Source of the DNA: Candidatus Melainabacteria bacterium
GTDB lineage: Bacteria; Cyanobacteriota; Vampirovibrionia; Obscuribacterales; JAKAZS01
Length of the DNA stretch: 34,013 bases
Direction of reading: 5' to 3'
Assembly (NCBI GenBank): GCA_027371815.1
Contig: DAHXLC010000216.1
Span: 1-34,013, forward strand
In this document: piece by piece, positions 9,697 through 19,296 of the stretch
How the letters are laid out: the number at the start of each line of letters is the position of its first letter
Numbering within the stretch: the first letter of the stretch is position 1
Notes under the pieces: generated by a model
The model's input: the letters and a program-made list of their open reading frames with translations, nothing else
Database searches by the model: none
Told to the model about the DNA's origin: nothing
Position numbers and translations under genes: made by a program

Positions 9697-10630
9697 AATT
9701 TATAATGATTTTTATATTTCTCCCGTATCATGGGGTTTAGGTGATTTAGTTGTCTGTTTACCTATTATCCAAGAATTAATTAGTCGCCAAATTCCTACTT
9801 ATGGAATTTATAGTAACGCCCTACAAAAAGAAGCTTACGACAGTGTCATAGGTTTAAATGGAAGTATTTTACTTAATGATATAAACAAAATTGAAAGACC
9901 AGCACAAATTATCAATTTAAGAAATCATGATTTACAAAAAAATTACTGGTGGGGTGGAACATTATTTAAGCAAAACTATCCCAATTATCATATAAATGAC
10001 ATTCTAAAAATAATCTGTAATGATTTTAATTTACCCTTTGCTGAACATAAATTAGTTAAATTAAATCATCAAAAATTACCCCAGTATGAAAATACGCTAA
10101 TTTTTATTGCTAATAGTTTTGGCCCTTTTAAATCATGGCCAACTGAATTTTGGCTGGAAATACATCGTTTTTTAACCAAACATAATTATAACGTTATTTT
10201 ACTAGGTCGAATTAATGAATCCCAGCAATTAACTGACCTCATTAATTTAGGTGTTAAACATATTGATACGCCGCAATTATCGTCAGCAATTAATATTTTA
10301 TCTTCAGCTAAAGCCGTCCTAGCCATTGACTCTGGCTTAGCCCATATCAGTGTTAATCAAGGTACGCCAACCATAATTATGTATGGCCATAATGATGTAT
10401 ATTACCGCCCCTATCCTCATTCTTACAATATTTCAGCAAATCATTGTAGTATTTTATGTAATGAACAATATGATAAATTTTCTAATACAAGTCCAGATAA
10501 AAATTTTGCAACATTTCCACCCTGGGATTGTAAGGCGGAAATGCCACTTAAATGTATGGCTACAATTATGCCTCAAAGTGTTATTAACAAGCTGTCCATG
10601 ATCTTAAAGCTTAACAATGCTAAAGTATAA
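9680..10630 (+). CDS. glycosyltransferase family 9 (heptosyltransferase-like)
   Basis: 316 aa; WGLGDLVVCLPIIQEL, FGPFKSWPTEFWLEIHRFL, VILLG, SAKAVLAIDSGLAHISVNQGTPTIIMYG. Confidence 0.8.
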   Translation: MAEKYKIYNDFYISPVSWGLGDLVVCLPIIQELISRQIPTYGIYSNALQKEAYDSVIGLNGSILLNDINKIERPAQIINLRNHDLQKNYWWGGTLFKQNYPNYHINDILKIICNDFNLPFAEHKLVKLNHQKLPQYENTLIFIANSFGPFKSWPTEFWLEIHRFLTKHNYNVILLGRINESQQLTDLINLGVKHIDTPQLSSAINILSSAKAVLAIDSGLAHISVNQGTPTIIMYGHNDVYYRPYPHSYNISANHCSILCNEQYDKFSNTSPDKNFATFPPWDCKAEMPLKCMATIMPQSVINKLSMILKLNNAKV

Positions 10631-11741
10631 TCTTTACATTACTGATACCAATTATTGCAGCCATCTTGTTAATAGCCAAGCTGAAGGAATATTATGTCTA
10701 ACCAGCTATAAGGATAATCTTATAATCAATAATTTAGGCAAAAATATTGAATTAAGTAAATTAAACATTAACAACCATCAGTGCAAACTAAAAAAAAATG
10801 CAATCTATGATTTTTCATTTTTCTCATCGCTTGACGAAGAGTCACAATTTGACATGGATATGCATGCCTTATTAATTAAGAATAACTATCTATTTGCTTT
10901 AAATCATTATGGTATTATCCGCATATTCAATCTAAAGCAAAATTTACAACCTGAATATTTATTAAGATTTGCTAGTGATACTGAACACACTAGCATTATT
11001 AACAGACAATTACTTACTTCATCATCAAGCATTTATGGTATTAGCGATAGTCCCACAACTGGATTAATAGTATCCAATCCATTAATTACACAAACCTATA
11101 TTGAAAAAGATTTTATGAATTTAAACGAAATGGTTGCCAATATTTATCAACTAGACTATTTCACAATCTTAAATAACCTTGGTAAAATTAATATTATTGC
11201 TAACAATCCTCAACTTAATCTTTTAGCCTTAGCTAATGATACTACTTTCTTGGTCTATGCATATAATGAAAAGCCTTTTTTTAAGCTTGAGAATTTGGTA
11301 TGTTCATTCAAAATTAATTATTTAGTTAAAAACATTTGTTTTATCGATAACCATCTACTGATATCGGGATATGAAAGTAAGCAATCAGAAAAAAGTTATG
11401 ATGATATTTTTAAATATAATCAGGAATTAACTTCCCATATTCAACTATACAGCTTAACTGGCGAAAACATTTGGTCAAGGTGTGAAAATTCTACAATCGC
11501 TTGGGGATTTGGCGGCAAACCCATAACTTATGATCAAAAAAAACAAGTAATTTATTTGGTTTTACGTAATTCAACGTTAAAAATGCTTGATTTTCGCAAT
11601 GGTCAAGTTCTCGATTTAAATTCACCAGCAACCCTAACTGAACAAAATTTTGGTACGGCTAATTTAAATTTGCATCAAAATCATTTAATCTGTACCTTTA
11701 ATCGCGCCAATTACCGATTATTTCACTATAATTTTGACTAA
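10617..11741 (+). CDS. conserved-unknown protein, possibly beta-propeller-like
   Basis: 374 aa; overlaps GT9 end by 14 nt; alternating short beta-strand-like segments (LFALNHYGIIRIFNL, HLLISGYES, GENIWSR, STLKMLDFRNGQVLDL) as in PQQ/WD-type propellers. Confidence 0.6.
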   Translation: MLKYNLYITDTNYCSHLVNSQAEGILCLTSYKDNLIINNLGKNIELSKLNINNHQCKLKKNAIYDFSFFSSLDEESQFDMDMHALLIKNNYLFALNHYGIIRIFNLKQNLQPEYLLRFASDTEHTSIINRQLLTSSSSIYGISDSPTTGLIVSNPLITQTYIEKDFMNLNEMVANIYQLDYFTILNNLGKINIIANNPQLNLLALANDTTFLVYAYNEKPFFKLENLVCSFKINYLVKNICFIDNHLLISGYESKQSEKSYDDIFKYNQELTSHIQLYSLTGENIWSRCENSTIAWGFGGKPITYDQKKQVIYLVLRNSTLKMLDFRNGQVLDLNSPATLTEQNFGTANLNLHQNHLICTFNRANYRLFHYNFD

Positions 11742-11775
11742 AGTAAATTTGAACTATAATGATGAAAAATTGAAT

Positions 11776-11916
11776 TTAAACCTGTTGGTAGATTTTTTGC
11801 ATATTAGCTAAATTAAAATATTTAGTTTCACCTGATTTAATTTCACCAATTAGCTTTAATATTTTTTTATAACAGCTATCCTTAGGCTTAATAAGTCTGT
11901 CACCAAAATTTATCAT
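11776..11916 (-). CDS. possible small ORF (46 aa), MINFGDRLIKPKDSCYKKILKLIGEIKSGETKYFNLANMQKIYQQV
   Basis: Manual translation of the convergent intergenic space downstream of the 1752-aa gene; below the ORF-track length cut-off; no clear SD. Confidence 0.25.
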   Translation of the reverse strand: MINFGDRLIKPKDSCYKKILKLIGEIKSGETKYFNLANMQKIYQQV

Positions 11917-11949
11917 AAATAGTTTGTGGTATTGCTAAATTATAATAAA

Positions 11950-14900
11950 TTAACTTCCAGAATTGTTACCGGTAGTATTTGCTCCGCCACTATTGCCACT
12001 AGTATCAGTTGCAGCTGAAGACGGGGCTGGTGGCGTTTCATTTTTTATTGGTGTTTGACTTTGATCCAATAATTCTTGATATGGAGCTGCCGCAGCCGAA
12101 ACATTACTGCCTTGCTGAATTTGGAAACCATGCGTTAATGCTGACCAATAAGTTGGGGCAATAAAGGCTGATAAAGGAGTGCCAGCTTCACCAGCAACAT
12201 TCAAATGACTTATACCAGATTTAAGTGCATCAACTGGATGCGTTATCGCTGATTTTAAGGTATTTTTTAAAGATGGCGTACCCACGTCACTGGTTATATT
12301 TTTAGCAATGGCACCAGATTCTAAAAATGGTGCAATCATGGCAGCTTGGAAGAATATATTACCCATTAATTCACCCGATAAACTACCCGAATTTCTGCCA
12401 GACCAAGTAATATTTAAAAATTCCTGGCCTAGCGTATAAGGTTTACCGGTAGCAGGATTAATTTCACCTTTAAAAACATTATCATAAATGCCAGTAGGAT
12501 AGGCATAAGCTGATAATGAAGTTAAAGCGGTACCATAACCAGATAAGAAACGTCGATATTTTAAGGCATCAGCTGACGTTGTTTCAAAATCCATGGTACT
12601 AAATGGATTAATATTATGCGCTAAATTGCCAATTGATTTTGCAGTGTCCAGAGGATGAAGACCAGCATTAATTATTTTACCTGGCATAGCTTTAATTTTG
12701 CTAAACATACCGGCTACAGATTCTTTAGTCGTAGCATTTAAGGCAGTGTTTATATCGCTGATTTTGGTGCTGGGAGAAATACCACTAGTTATTTTTTGTT
12801 CAAATTCCTGAAAATTCGAAGATTTTTGTAAGTCTTCAACCGTATAAATATCATATTTACTAGCTAGATTTTTGGCAACATCGAGAGGAAAATTTGGTAT
12901 ATTTTTAAGTAATGCGGCTTTAGCTGTAGCTTCATCAGCAAATTCAGGACTAGTAGCAATAGTATCTAATTGTTTTACCCTACCCAATAACTGACCTGTT
13001 GTATATCCGGGTTCACCAATTGTAGCATTTAAAGCATCAATTTCACTTAATTGCCCAACAGTTACTTTACTGGCATCAATACCAGCAATTGCTTTAATTT
13101 CTTGGGCACTTCTTAAACCTTGCAATTTATTAAAATCAGTAATTGATTTTTCAGCAAGATTTTCACTGCCACTAACAGTAGTGGCTGCTGATTTAGGCAT
13201 GGCATCCAATGTATCTTTTAACATAGTAGCTCGAGCCGCTGCTGATTGAGGTAAAGCCTTGCCAATATCGGCAATTTTGGTATCAGCACTAATTCCAGCT
13301 AAATTACCATCAGCTAAGCTACCAAATTGATCCAACACCTTTTGGGCGTCACCAGCAGTGGTAATTCCTTTATTAGCTAAACTAGCAGCCAGTTTAGAGT
13401 CCACACCAGCTAATGAACCTATCGACGCTGAAGCATCAACTCCACTGGTAGCTGATTTTAAAACGCCTAAATGGTCTGTTAATTCACCAGCGGTTTTAGC
13501 GCCAGTCATTGCCCCACCACGAGCAATATTAGCAATATCTAAGGTCGAAGCTGAATTGTCAACGCCTTTAATAGCTATAGCACTAATTTTTTGGCCATCA
13601 AGAATTTTATTTAAATCGCCTAAATTATCTACGCCACTATTGCCGACTCTTTCTAAAAGAGCTGCTGCATCAGTGTTTGGACCTTTGAATAATAATTTAC
13701 CAAAAGTATCTTTGCCAAAATAAATAGCACCCATACCAGCTAAAGCGGCTGAGCCATGTAAGGCAGCGTCAGCTACACTTTCTTTCGATCCGCTAATATG
13801 GTTAAAGACCTCGTAGTCTGTACCTATAGCTCCAGCTAAGCCCGCTCCAACACTTAAGGCGCCTTTGCCAAGCATTAGACCTGTTTTACCAATATCAGCG
13901 CCACCAGCAACAGCTTCTTCGGCTATTTCTGGATTACGTAATAAAGCTGCAACACCTATGGCTAATCCCATACCAACAATACCGGCAGATGTATCAGCTA
14001 TAGCATGATTCCAGAATCCCGATAAATTTTCATATTTTTTCTTTAATTCTGCAGGCATATTATCAATGGTTAAAGTTGCCAATTGAGATAATAAAGGATC
14101 TTTACTGGGATCTTTATCTAAATCAATACCATAGGTAGATTTTTCAAGAGCTTTAGCTTGATTAATCAAGTCCATAGCTTGTTGAGGTTGAAATACGTCA
14201 GCCAAATCATTTTTTCCGGTCTTAGCATTGATAAGACTGCCTAAGTAAAATTGCACCAAAATTTTTCTTAAAGTTATCGGCGCATTAATATCACCAGAAT
14301 TTAAATCAGTTCCTTGAAGTTCAGTTTGGAATTTTTTTAAGCCAGCTTGATCTTGAATAAAATCAGGATTTTTAATTGCATCATTCAATAAAGAAACTTC
14401 TTCTTTCATTTGGACTATCGGTAATTTATCACTTAAATTAATGGCTTCTTGATAAACGCTAGCAGCTTTCTTATATTGTTTGTCCTGAGCTAAGGCTGCA
14501 GCATAACCTTCCATTAATTGAATGGGTTGCATGACACTGGTGAAATCAGCCTTAAGCATGGTATGAGCCGTTAATATTTCAGCTGAAGTTAAGGGTTTGC
14601 CATTTAACTGACCTGATTTTAAAATTCCTTCAATTTCATCAATTTGTTTGGTTAAAGCAACAGGATCATTTAATTTTTGGGATTCAGCAATAGCTTTTTC
14701 AAAAAATGGTTCACTAGCAATAATTCCAGATTTTTTTAATGCAGCAAGACCTTCATTAACATTTTTTTGAATTTCTTTTGGATCAACACTACCGCTTCCA
14801 GCATCAGTCCCTGGTGATTGGGGAGCCCCTGGCTGGTGAACTGTTCCAGCGGACGCAGTATCAGTTCCTGGAGCTATTGGAGCTCCTGGCTGGTGAGCTG

Positions 14901-17208
14901 TAGTCCCACCGTTACCCGTATCTGTAACTGGATGTGCTTTAGCATAGGCAGTTATATCAGCTTCGCTAATTTTCAATTTACTTGCTAAAGCCGAAACTTC
15001 TGGAGATTTTTCAAGCGCTGGCCAGATTTTGGGATCTACAACACTGAATGCCTGTAACAATTCATTTTTAGCTAGATTATCCTGGCTGGCTTCATCTAAG
15101 GCTTTAGCATATTCTAAACGTGCGTAAAACTTAGCTAATTCAGCTTCACCTTTAGCGGTATCATTTTTCTTAACTTCTGCAGTAATAGCTAATAATGGGT
15201 TTAATTTATCAGCATAAGCTTGCATATCCTTAAATAACTGGGGGTTACTTTTTTCCAAACCAGCTCGAGCAGCAGCTTTTTGGGCTGCAGTAGCTTTTGG
15301 GTCATTTAAAACGTTATATTCTTGTTGTTCAGCTGGAGTCAAGGCTTTAATATCATTATCCACAGCCGTTTTTAATGTATTCAACTCATTTTTATAAGCT
15401 GGAGTCAAATAAGGTTGAGCCTTTTGCTCAAGCTTAGCATCATCTGCAGTGACTTGCTGATTTATCGTATTAAATTCACTATCAGCTAAGGCAATAGCCT
15501 TTTCATATTCTGGTGCATATTGTTTAATAGCGGTCTGTTTATCAGTAGCTTTATTAAATCCAGCATCAGCTTGATCTAAAATACTTGAAGCCGTAGCTCC
15601 GGTATCAGCGCCGGCTTGTGGCGGTGTGGCGGCTCCAGCTGGTGGCGTATCAGCGCCTGGGGCTTGCGGTGCCCCTGGTGGTGTATCAGCGCCGGCTTGT
15701 GGCGGTGTGGCGGCTCCGGCTGGTGGCGTATCAGCACCTGGGGCTTGCGGTGCAGCTGGTGGCGTATCAGCGCCTGGGGCTTGTGACGGTGTATTTTGAA
15801 TTTCATTAGCCGGAACACCTGCATTAATAGCATCTTGACGTAATGTTTGAGCTAAGGCCGGATCGATATTTTTTTGGATAGCTGTCAGGAAATATTTTTG
15901 GGCTTGGGCTTTATCACCAGATTGCATAAGCGCATTAGCATATTCAAAACAGGTTAAAGCTGGTGCATTCTTTTCTTCACTTATTTGTAATCTAGTTTTG
16001 TTTAATTCAAATAAATTAGAGTCTAGTGGTTCAGTAATTTTATTTCGATTGGCTAAAATAGGTTGAAGCGCTGGAGCGATTTTAACCATTTCACTTTCAA
16101 CTGTATTTTGCGCATTTAAAGATGGCGCCTGAGCAAGATTTTTATATAAATCAGCTAATTCAACCTGAACATTTTGAGGATATTTGGAAGCCACCATTTG
16201 TACCTGAGCATCAATTTGACCTAAAGCACTAGCCATAGCTGGCGTTATTTGTGCATGAAGTTTACCCTTTAACACATTTTCTTGATTTAATAATTCAGGT
16301 AATATTGGTGAAGATCCCGATGTACTTTCCTGAATTGCCTTTAAAAACTCTTGATTTATGGCAGGCGTTAATTTTCCTGATTGCTGAACTTCACTTAAAG
16401 CCTGTTGAGCCTGTTCCAGTGGGCTTAAGGCATTAGCCGTACCTGAACCACCAGTAGATCCAGGTGAACCAGTTTGCCTGTCACCACCATTACCATTATT
16501 GCCACGATCTAAGCCAGCAGAACCAGCTTGGCCATTATTACCACGATCTAAGCCAGCAGTTGGAGTTTGGGCGCCATCATTACCATTAGCAAAATAAGGA
16601 TAGCCTTGAGGCACTTTTTGACCATCACTGTTCAATGCCTGTTGATATTCTCGTTGAAAATTAACATCATTAAGCATCTGGGGATTCATTTGTGATGCTT
16701 CCATTAGTAAGGTAGTAGATTTACCAGTGTGTCCTAATTTAAGCATGGCTAGCCCTAAATTAGCGCGAGTAAAGCTAGGAGCTTGCTGTAAATAAGTAAG
16801 ATCCATGTCTTCTTTAGCTAAAGCTAAAGCTTGTGGTGAATTAGGATCCTTTTGAATTTGAGCTTCAATATTACTTTTATACTTAGCAATAGCATTTTCA
16901 TCTAATCCGTCTGCAATTTTTATGGCTTGGACATAATATTGATAGGCTTCTTTCATGCCTAAACCTTTATTGACACTTTCGGCCATATTCAAATTAATAA
17001 ACAGTGCATTAAACTGATTAGCTAAATTTGGATCCTGTAAAGGACTAGCATCAAACCCTTCTGCTTTAGCATTGGCCAACATAATATTATCAGCGTGAGC
17101 TGATAAATTTGGCGTCATGCCATAAACTTCACGGTTTAAACTATTGTTTCGTGAGTTATTAGCGCCATTCAGGTTAGATTCTGGATTGTTATTAATTTCT
17201 CTTCCCAT
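11950..17208 (-). CDS. very large TPR/low-complexity repeat protein, function unknown
   Basis: 1752 aa continuous ORF; TPR-like helical pairs (YAAALAQDKQYKKAASVYQEAINL; YANALMQSGDKAQAQKYFLTAIQ), Pro/Ala/Gly/Asp linkers (APQAPGADTPPAGAATPPQAGADTPP), Gly-rich hydrophobic stretch in the middle. Confidence 0.9.
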   Translation of the reverse strand: MGREINNNPESNLNGANNSRNNSLNREVYGMTPNLSAHADNIMLANAKAEGFDASPLQDPNLANQFNALFINLNMAESVNKGLGMKEAYQYYVQAIKIADGLDENAIAKYKSNIEAQIQKDPNSPQALALAKEDMDLTYLQQAPSFTRANLGLAMLKLGHTGKSTTLLMEASQMNPQMLNDVNFQREYQQALNSDGQKVPQGYPYFANGNDGAQTPTAGLDRGNNGQAGSAGLDRGNNGNGGDRQTGSPGSTGGSGTANALSPLEQAQQALSEVQQSGKLTPAINQEFLKAIQESTSGSSPILPELLNQENVLKGKLHAQITPAMASALGQIDAQVQMVASKYPQNVQVELADLYKNLAQAPSLNAQNTVESEMVKIAPALQPILANRNKITEPLDSNLFELNKTRLQISEEKNAPALTCFEYANALMQSGDKAQAQKYFLTAIQKNIDPALAQTLRQDAINAGVPANEIQNTPSQAPGADTPPAAPQAPGADTPPAGAATPPQAGADTPPGAPQAPGADTPPAGAATPPQAGADTGATASSILDQADAGFNKATDKQTAIKQYAPEYEKAIALADSEFNTINQQVTADDAKLEQKAQPYLTPAYKNELNTLKTAVDNDIKALTPAEQQEYNVLNDPKATAAQKAAARAGLEKSNPQLFKDMQAYADKLNPLLAITAEVKKNDTAKGEAELAKFYARLEYAKALDEASQDNLAKNELLQAFSVVDPKIWPALEKSPEVSALASKLKISEADITAYAKAHPVTDTGNGGTTAHQPGAPIAPGTDTASAGTVHQPGAPQSPGTDAGSGSVDPKEIQKNVNEGLAALKKSGIIASEPFFEKAIAESQKLNDPVALTKQIDEIEGILKSGQLNGKPLTSAEILTAHTMLKADFTSVMQPIQLMEGYAAALAQDKQYKKAASVYQEAINLSDKLPIVQMKEEVSLLNDAIKNPDFIQDQAGLKKFQTELQGTDLNSGDINAPITLRKILVQFYLGSLINAKTGKNDLADVFQPQQAMDLINQAKALEKSTYGIDLDKDPSKDPLLSQLATLTIDNMPAELKKKYENLSGFWNHAIADTSAGIVGMGLAIGVAALLRNPEIAEEAVAGGADIGKTGLMLGKGALSVGAGLAGAIGTDYEVFNHISGSKESVADAALHGSAALAGMGAIYFGKDTFGKLLFKGPNTDAAALLERVGNSGVDNLGDLNKILDGQKISAIAIKGVDNSASTLDIANIARGGAMTGAKTAGELTDHLGVLKSATSGVDASASIGSLAGVDSKLAASLANKGITTAGDAQKVLDQFGSLADGNLAGISADTKIADIGKALPQSAAARATMLKDTLDAMPKSAATTVSGSENLAEKSITDFNKLQGLRSAQEIKAIAGIDASKVTVGQLSEIDALNATIGEPGYTTGQLLGRVKQLDTIATSPEFADEATAKAALLKNIPNFPLDVAKNLASKYDIYTVEDLQKSSNFQEFEQKITSGISPSTKISDINTALNATTKESVAGMFSKIKAMPGKIINAGLHPLDTAKSIGNLAHNINPFSTMDFETTSADALKYRRFLSGYGTALTSLSAYAYPTGIYDNVFKGEINPATGKPYTLGQEFLNITWSGRNSGSLSGELMGNIFFQAAMIAPFLESGAIAKNITSDVGTPSLKNTLKSAITHPVDALKSGISHLNVAGEAGTPLSAFIAPTYWSALTHGFQIQQGSNVSAAAAPYQELLDQSQTPIKNETPPAPSSAATDTSGNSGGANTTGNNSGS
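15602..15795 (-). repeat. 81-bp (27-aa) tandem repeat, about 2.4 copies, inside the 1752-aa gene
   Basis: GTATCAGCGCC... starts recur at 15602, 15683 and 15764 with few substitutions; GC-rich relative to surroundings. Confidence 0.9.
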
Positions 17209-17324
17209 GATTCTTGTCCTTATTTATAGTAGTTGTTAATTTTTGTGCTTTGTCACCTATTTAAATATATACAATATTCCCAATTCTTAGACTGGGAAAA
17301 CTACGCAATTTAGAAAAAACTAAT

Positions 17325-17353
17325 AAAATTTAATCTAATATAGATTAAATTTT
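17325..17353. repeat. perfect AT-rich palindrome AAAATTTAATCTA-ATA-TAGATTAAATTTT
   Basis: 13-bp arms with 3-nt loop upstream of the 1752-aa gene. Confidence 0.85.
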
Positions 17354-17365
17354 TAAGTAAATAAT

Positions 17366-17400
17366 AAAAAAATGAGATTTAATTTTAATCTCATTTTTTT
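17366..17400 (-). terminator. intrinsic (bidirectional-type) terminator downstream of the desaturase gene
   Basis: AAAAAAATGAGATT-TAATTTT-AATCTCATTTTTTT: perfect 14-bp stem, A-tract/T-tract flanks. Confidence 0.75.
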
Positions 17401-17426
17401 ATGTTTAAATAATAGTTATCAGTCTT

Positions 17427-18278
17427 TTATTTACCTACAGTTTCTAAAGTTTTCACTTTTTTAGGTAAATTAGGAGCTAAACTCATATTCTGCCTGGCTT
17501 CAATAACTTTACGCGTTGGTAAAACTACATCTTTAGCTAAGCCTAATTTTTCAAACAAAGCAATTGCATACCAAGTAACATCTATTTCAAACCATTGCAT
17601 ACCATGCCTGGCTGATTTAGGTATACCATGATGATTATTATGCCAGCCTTCACCCAACGTTAATAAAGCAACCCACCACACATTACGACTATTATCATTA
17701 CTGTCAAATGATTTGTAGCCATGGTTGGGCAGGTGACAGATGGTATTTACGAATTGGGTGCTAAAAAACACCATTACGGCAGCGATTACATTAGCAATTA
17801 CAGCGATTGGTCCGCCAATAATATAAAGCATAATGCGAAAAGCTACACAAGCAGTGATACATAATTGGGCTTGTGAAGCTGAATGAGTTAAACCAAGCGC
17901 CTTGTAAACTGGATCATTAACCAGGTCTTTAGCCTGACGCAATATTTCCTCATCAGTTTGAAATTGATGAACATTAGTCATCCAGCCAACTAAGGCATGC
18001 ATAAAACCATCCATTGGAGTATGTGGATCACCGGGTAAATCAGATTTTTGATGATGCAAACGATGAACCGAAACCCAGACCGCTGGTGATCCCATTAAAG
18101 CCAAATAACCTCCAGAACAAATAAGATAAGTTAACCATTTAGGTAATTTGACCGATGCATGAGTTAGTAAACGATGGTATCCCAAAGTAATACCTAAACC
18201 ATGATAGAGATATGAGGCTAAAAACCAAGCCGTAAAAGTTAAAACTGTCATTAGAGTTGGCGTCATCAAAATATGCAA
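17427..18278 (-). CDS. acyl-CoA/fatty-acid desaturase (delta-9 type)
   Basis: 283 aa; three His boxes HRLLTH, HRLHH, HNNHH plus multiple TM segments. Confidence 0.92.
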   Translation of the reverse strand: MHILMTPTLMTVLTFTAWFLASYLYHGLGITLGYHRLLTHASVKLPKWLTYLICSGGYLALMGSPAVWVSVHRLHHQKSDLPGDPHTPMDGFMHALVGWMTNVHQFQTDEEILRQAKDLVNDPVYKALGLTHSASQAQLCITACVAFRIMLYIIGGPIAVIANVIAAVMVFFSTQFVNTICHLPNHGYKSFDSNDNSRNVWWVALLTLGEGWHNNHHGIPKSARHGMQWFEIDVTWYAIALFEKLGLAKDVVLPTRKVIEARQNMSLAPNLPKKVKTLETVGK

Positions 18279-18353
18279 AATTAGCTCCTTATTAATTATT
18301 AGGCTAGTTAATAACTTTAAATTTGTAATTTATTTATAACACTATTTATCAAT

Positions 18354-18393
18354 AAAAAAAGTATTCTTGATAACTATTACAATTAAATACTTT
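18354..18393 (-). terminator. possible intrinsic terminator after aroE
   Basis: Reverse strand AAAGTATT...AATACTTTTTTT: 8-bp stem with a long AT-rich loop followed by a T run. Confidence 0.4.
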
Positions 18394-18397
18394 ACAA

Positions 18398-19291
18398 TTA
18401 TTTCAGATTATTAGATTTTAGAAGTGAATTGTAAAAAATTTCATAGTCAATTTTTAAATTAGTCCAATGTTCAAACGCTAATTTTCCTTGATAAGCAAGC
18501 ATAGAAAGACCGTCCATTGATTCAATTAAATACTTTTGGGCAAGTTTAATTGATGGTAAAACTGCTGAATTCTTAGAATAATTTAAGTCATAATATTTAA
18601 CTTTATGACTTAATTGCTTAAATAAAGCTTCGAACCAAGGCGGGATAATATTACCATAAACTCCAATCGGGCTTGCATTAATCAATAATATTGGTGAATT
18701 TTGGTCTGACTTACGACAAAATTTAGCAATTAAGGCATCGATATTATTTAAATTAATTATTTCCCAAATTTTTGATTGGTTTTTACTTGATAAATTATGA
18801 GCAAGATTTAATAAATGAACACCTGATTCAATATTACGTGAAATAATATAGACTTTATCAAAATTCCCTAAATTTGCTAATACCGCTCGACTGGCTCCAC
18901 CACTGCCAATAACTAGAGCAGTTTTAAGGTTGGGGTCAGTTAGCCAAGTATGGCAGGCTTTACCGAAACCAAAAACATCCGTATTATAACCATAGAAATC
19001 ATTATTTTCATATTTAATCGTGTTAACACAACCAGTAAGCCTTGCCTCAGTAGTTAAGTTCTGACAGCTATTTTTAGCAAGAATTTTATGCGGTATAGTA
19101 ATATTAAAGCCAATATAGTCCTGATTTTTAACTAAATGAATTAAAGTAGTCGGAAAATCTATATTGTTTACATCAATTAAATCATATTGTCCGGGCAGAT
19201 TTAATTCTTGCATAACCTGGTTATGCATTTTATGGGACAAAGATTGACTGACTGGATGTCCAAGTAAGGCAATCTTTAAATAGCTAGCCAT
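18398..19291 (-). CDS. aroE: shikimate dehydrogenase
   Basis: 297 aa; LLGHPVSQSLSHKMHNQ, FNITIPHK, GCVNTIK, GYNTDVFGF, VIGSGGASRAVLANL, DGLSMLAYQGKLAFEHWT. Confidence 0.95.
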   Translation of the reverse strand: MASYLKIALLGHPVSQSLSHKMHNQVMQELNLPGQYDLIDVNNIDFPTTLIHLVKNQDYIGFNITIPHKILAKNSCQNLTTEARLTGCVNTIKYENNDFYGYNTDVFGFGKACHTWLTDPNLKTALVIGSGGASRAVLANLGNFDKVYIISRNIESGVHLLNLAHNLSSKNQSKIWEIINLNNIDALIAKFCRKSDQNSPILLINASPIGVYGNIIPPWFEALFKQLSHKVKYYDLNYSKNSAVLPSIKLAQKYLIESMDGLSMLAYQGKLAFEHWTNLKIDYEIFYNSLLKSNNLK

Positions 19292-19296
19292 AGATA

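Noticed and set aside
10383-10601. 72-aa + strand ORF within GT9
   Set aside because: Out-of-frame within a well-supported GT9 domain.
13358-13723. 121-aa + strand ORF
   Set aside because: Antisense shadow of the giant gene's codon-biased sequence; no SD and no domain.
15576-15833. 85-aa (-) and 63-aa (+) ORFs across the 81-bp repeats
   Set aside because: Alternative-frame readings of the repeat (RHKPQALIRHQ..., VAYQRLGLAV...) caused by its periodicity and composition; the main frame is the 1752-aa ORF.
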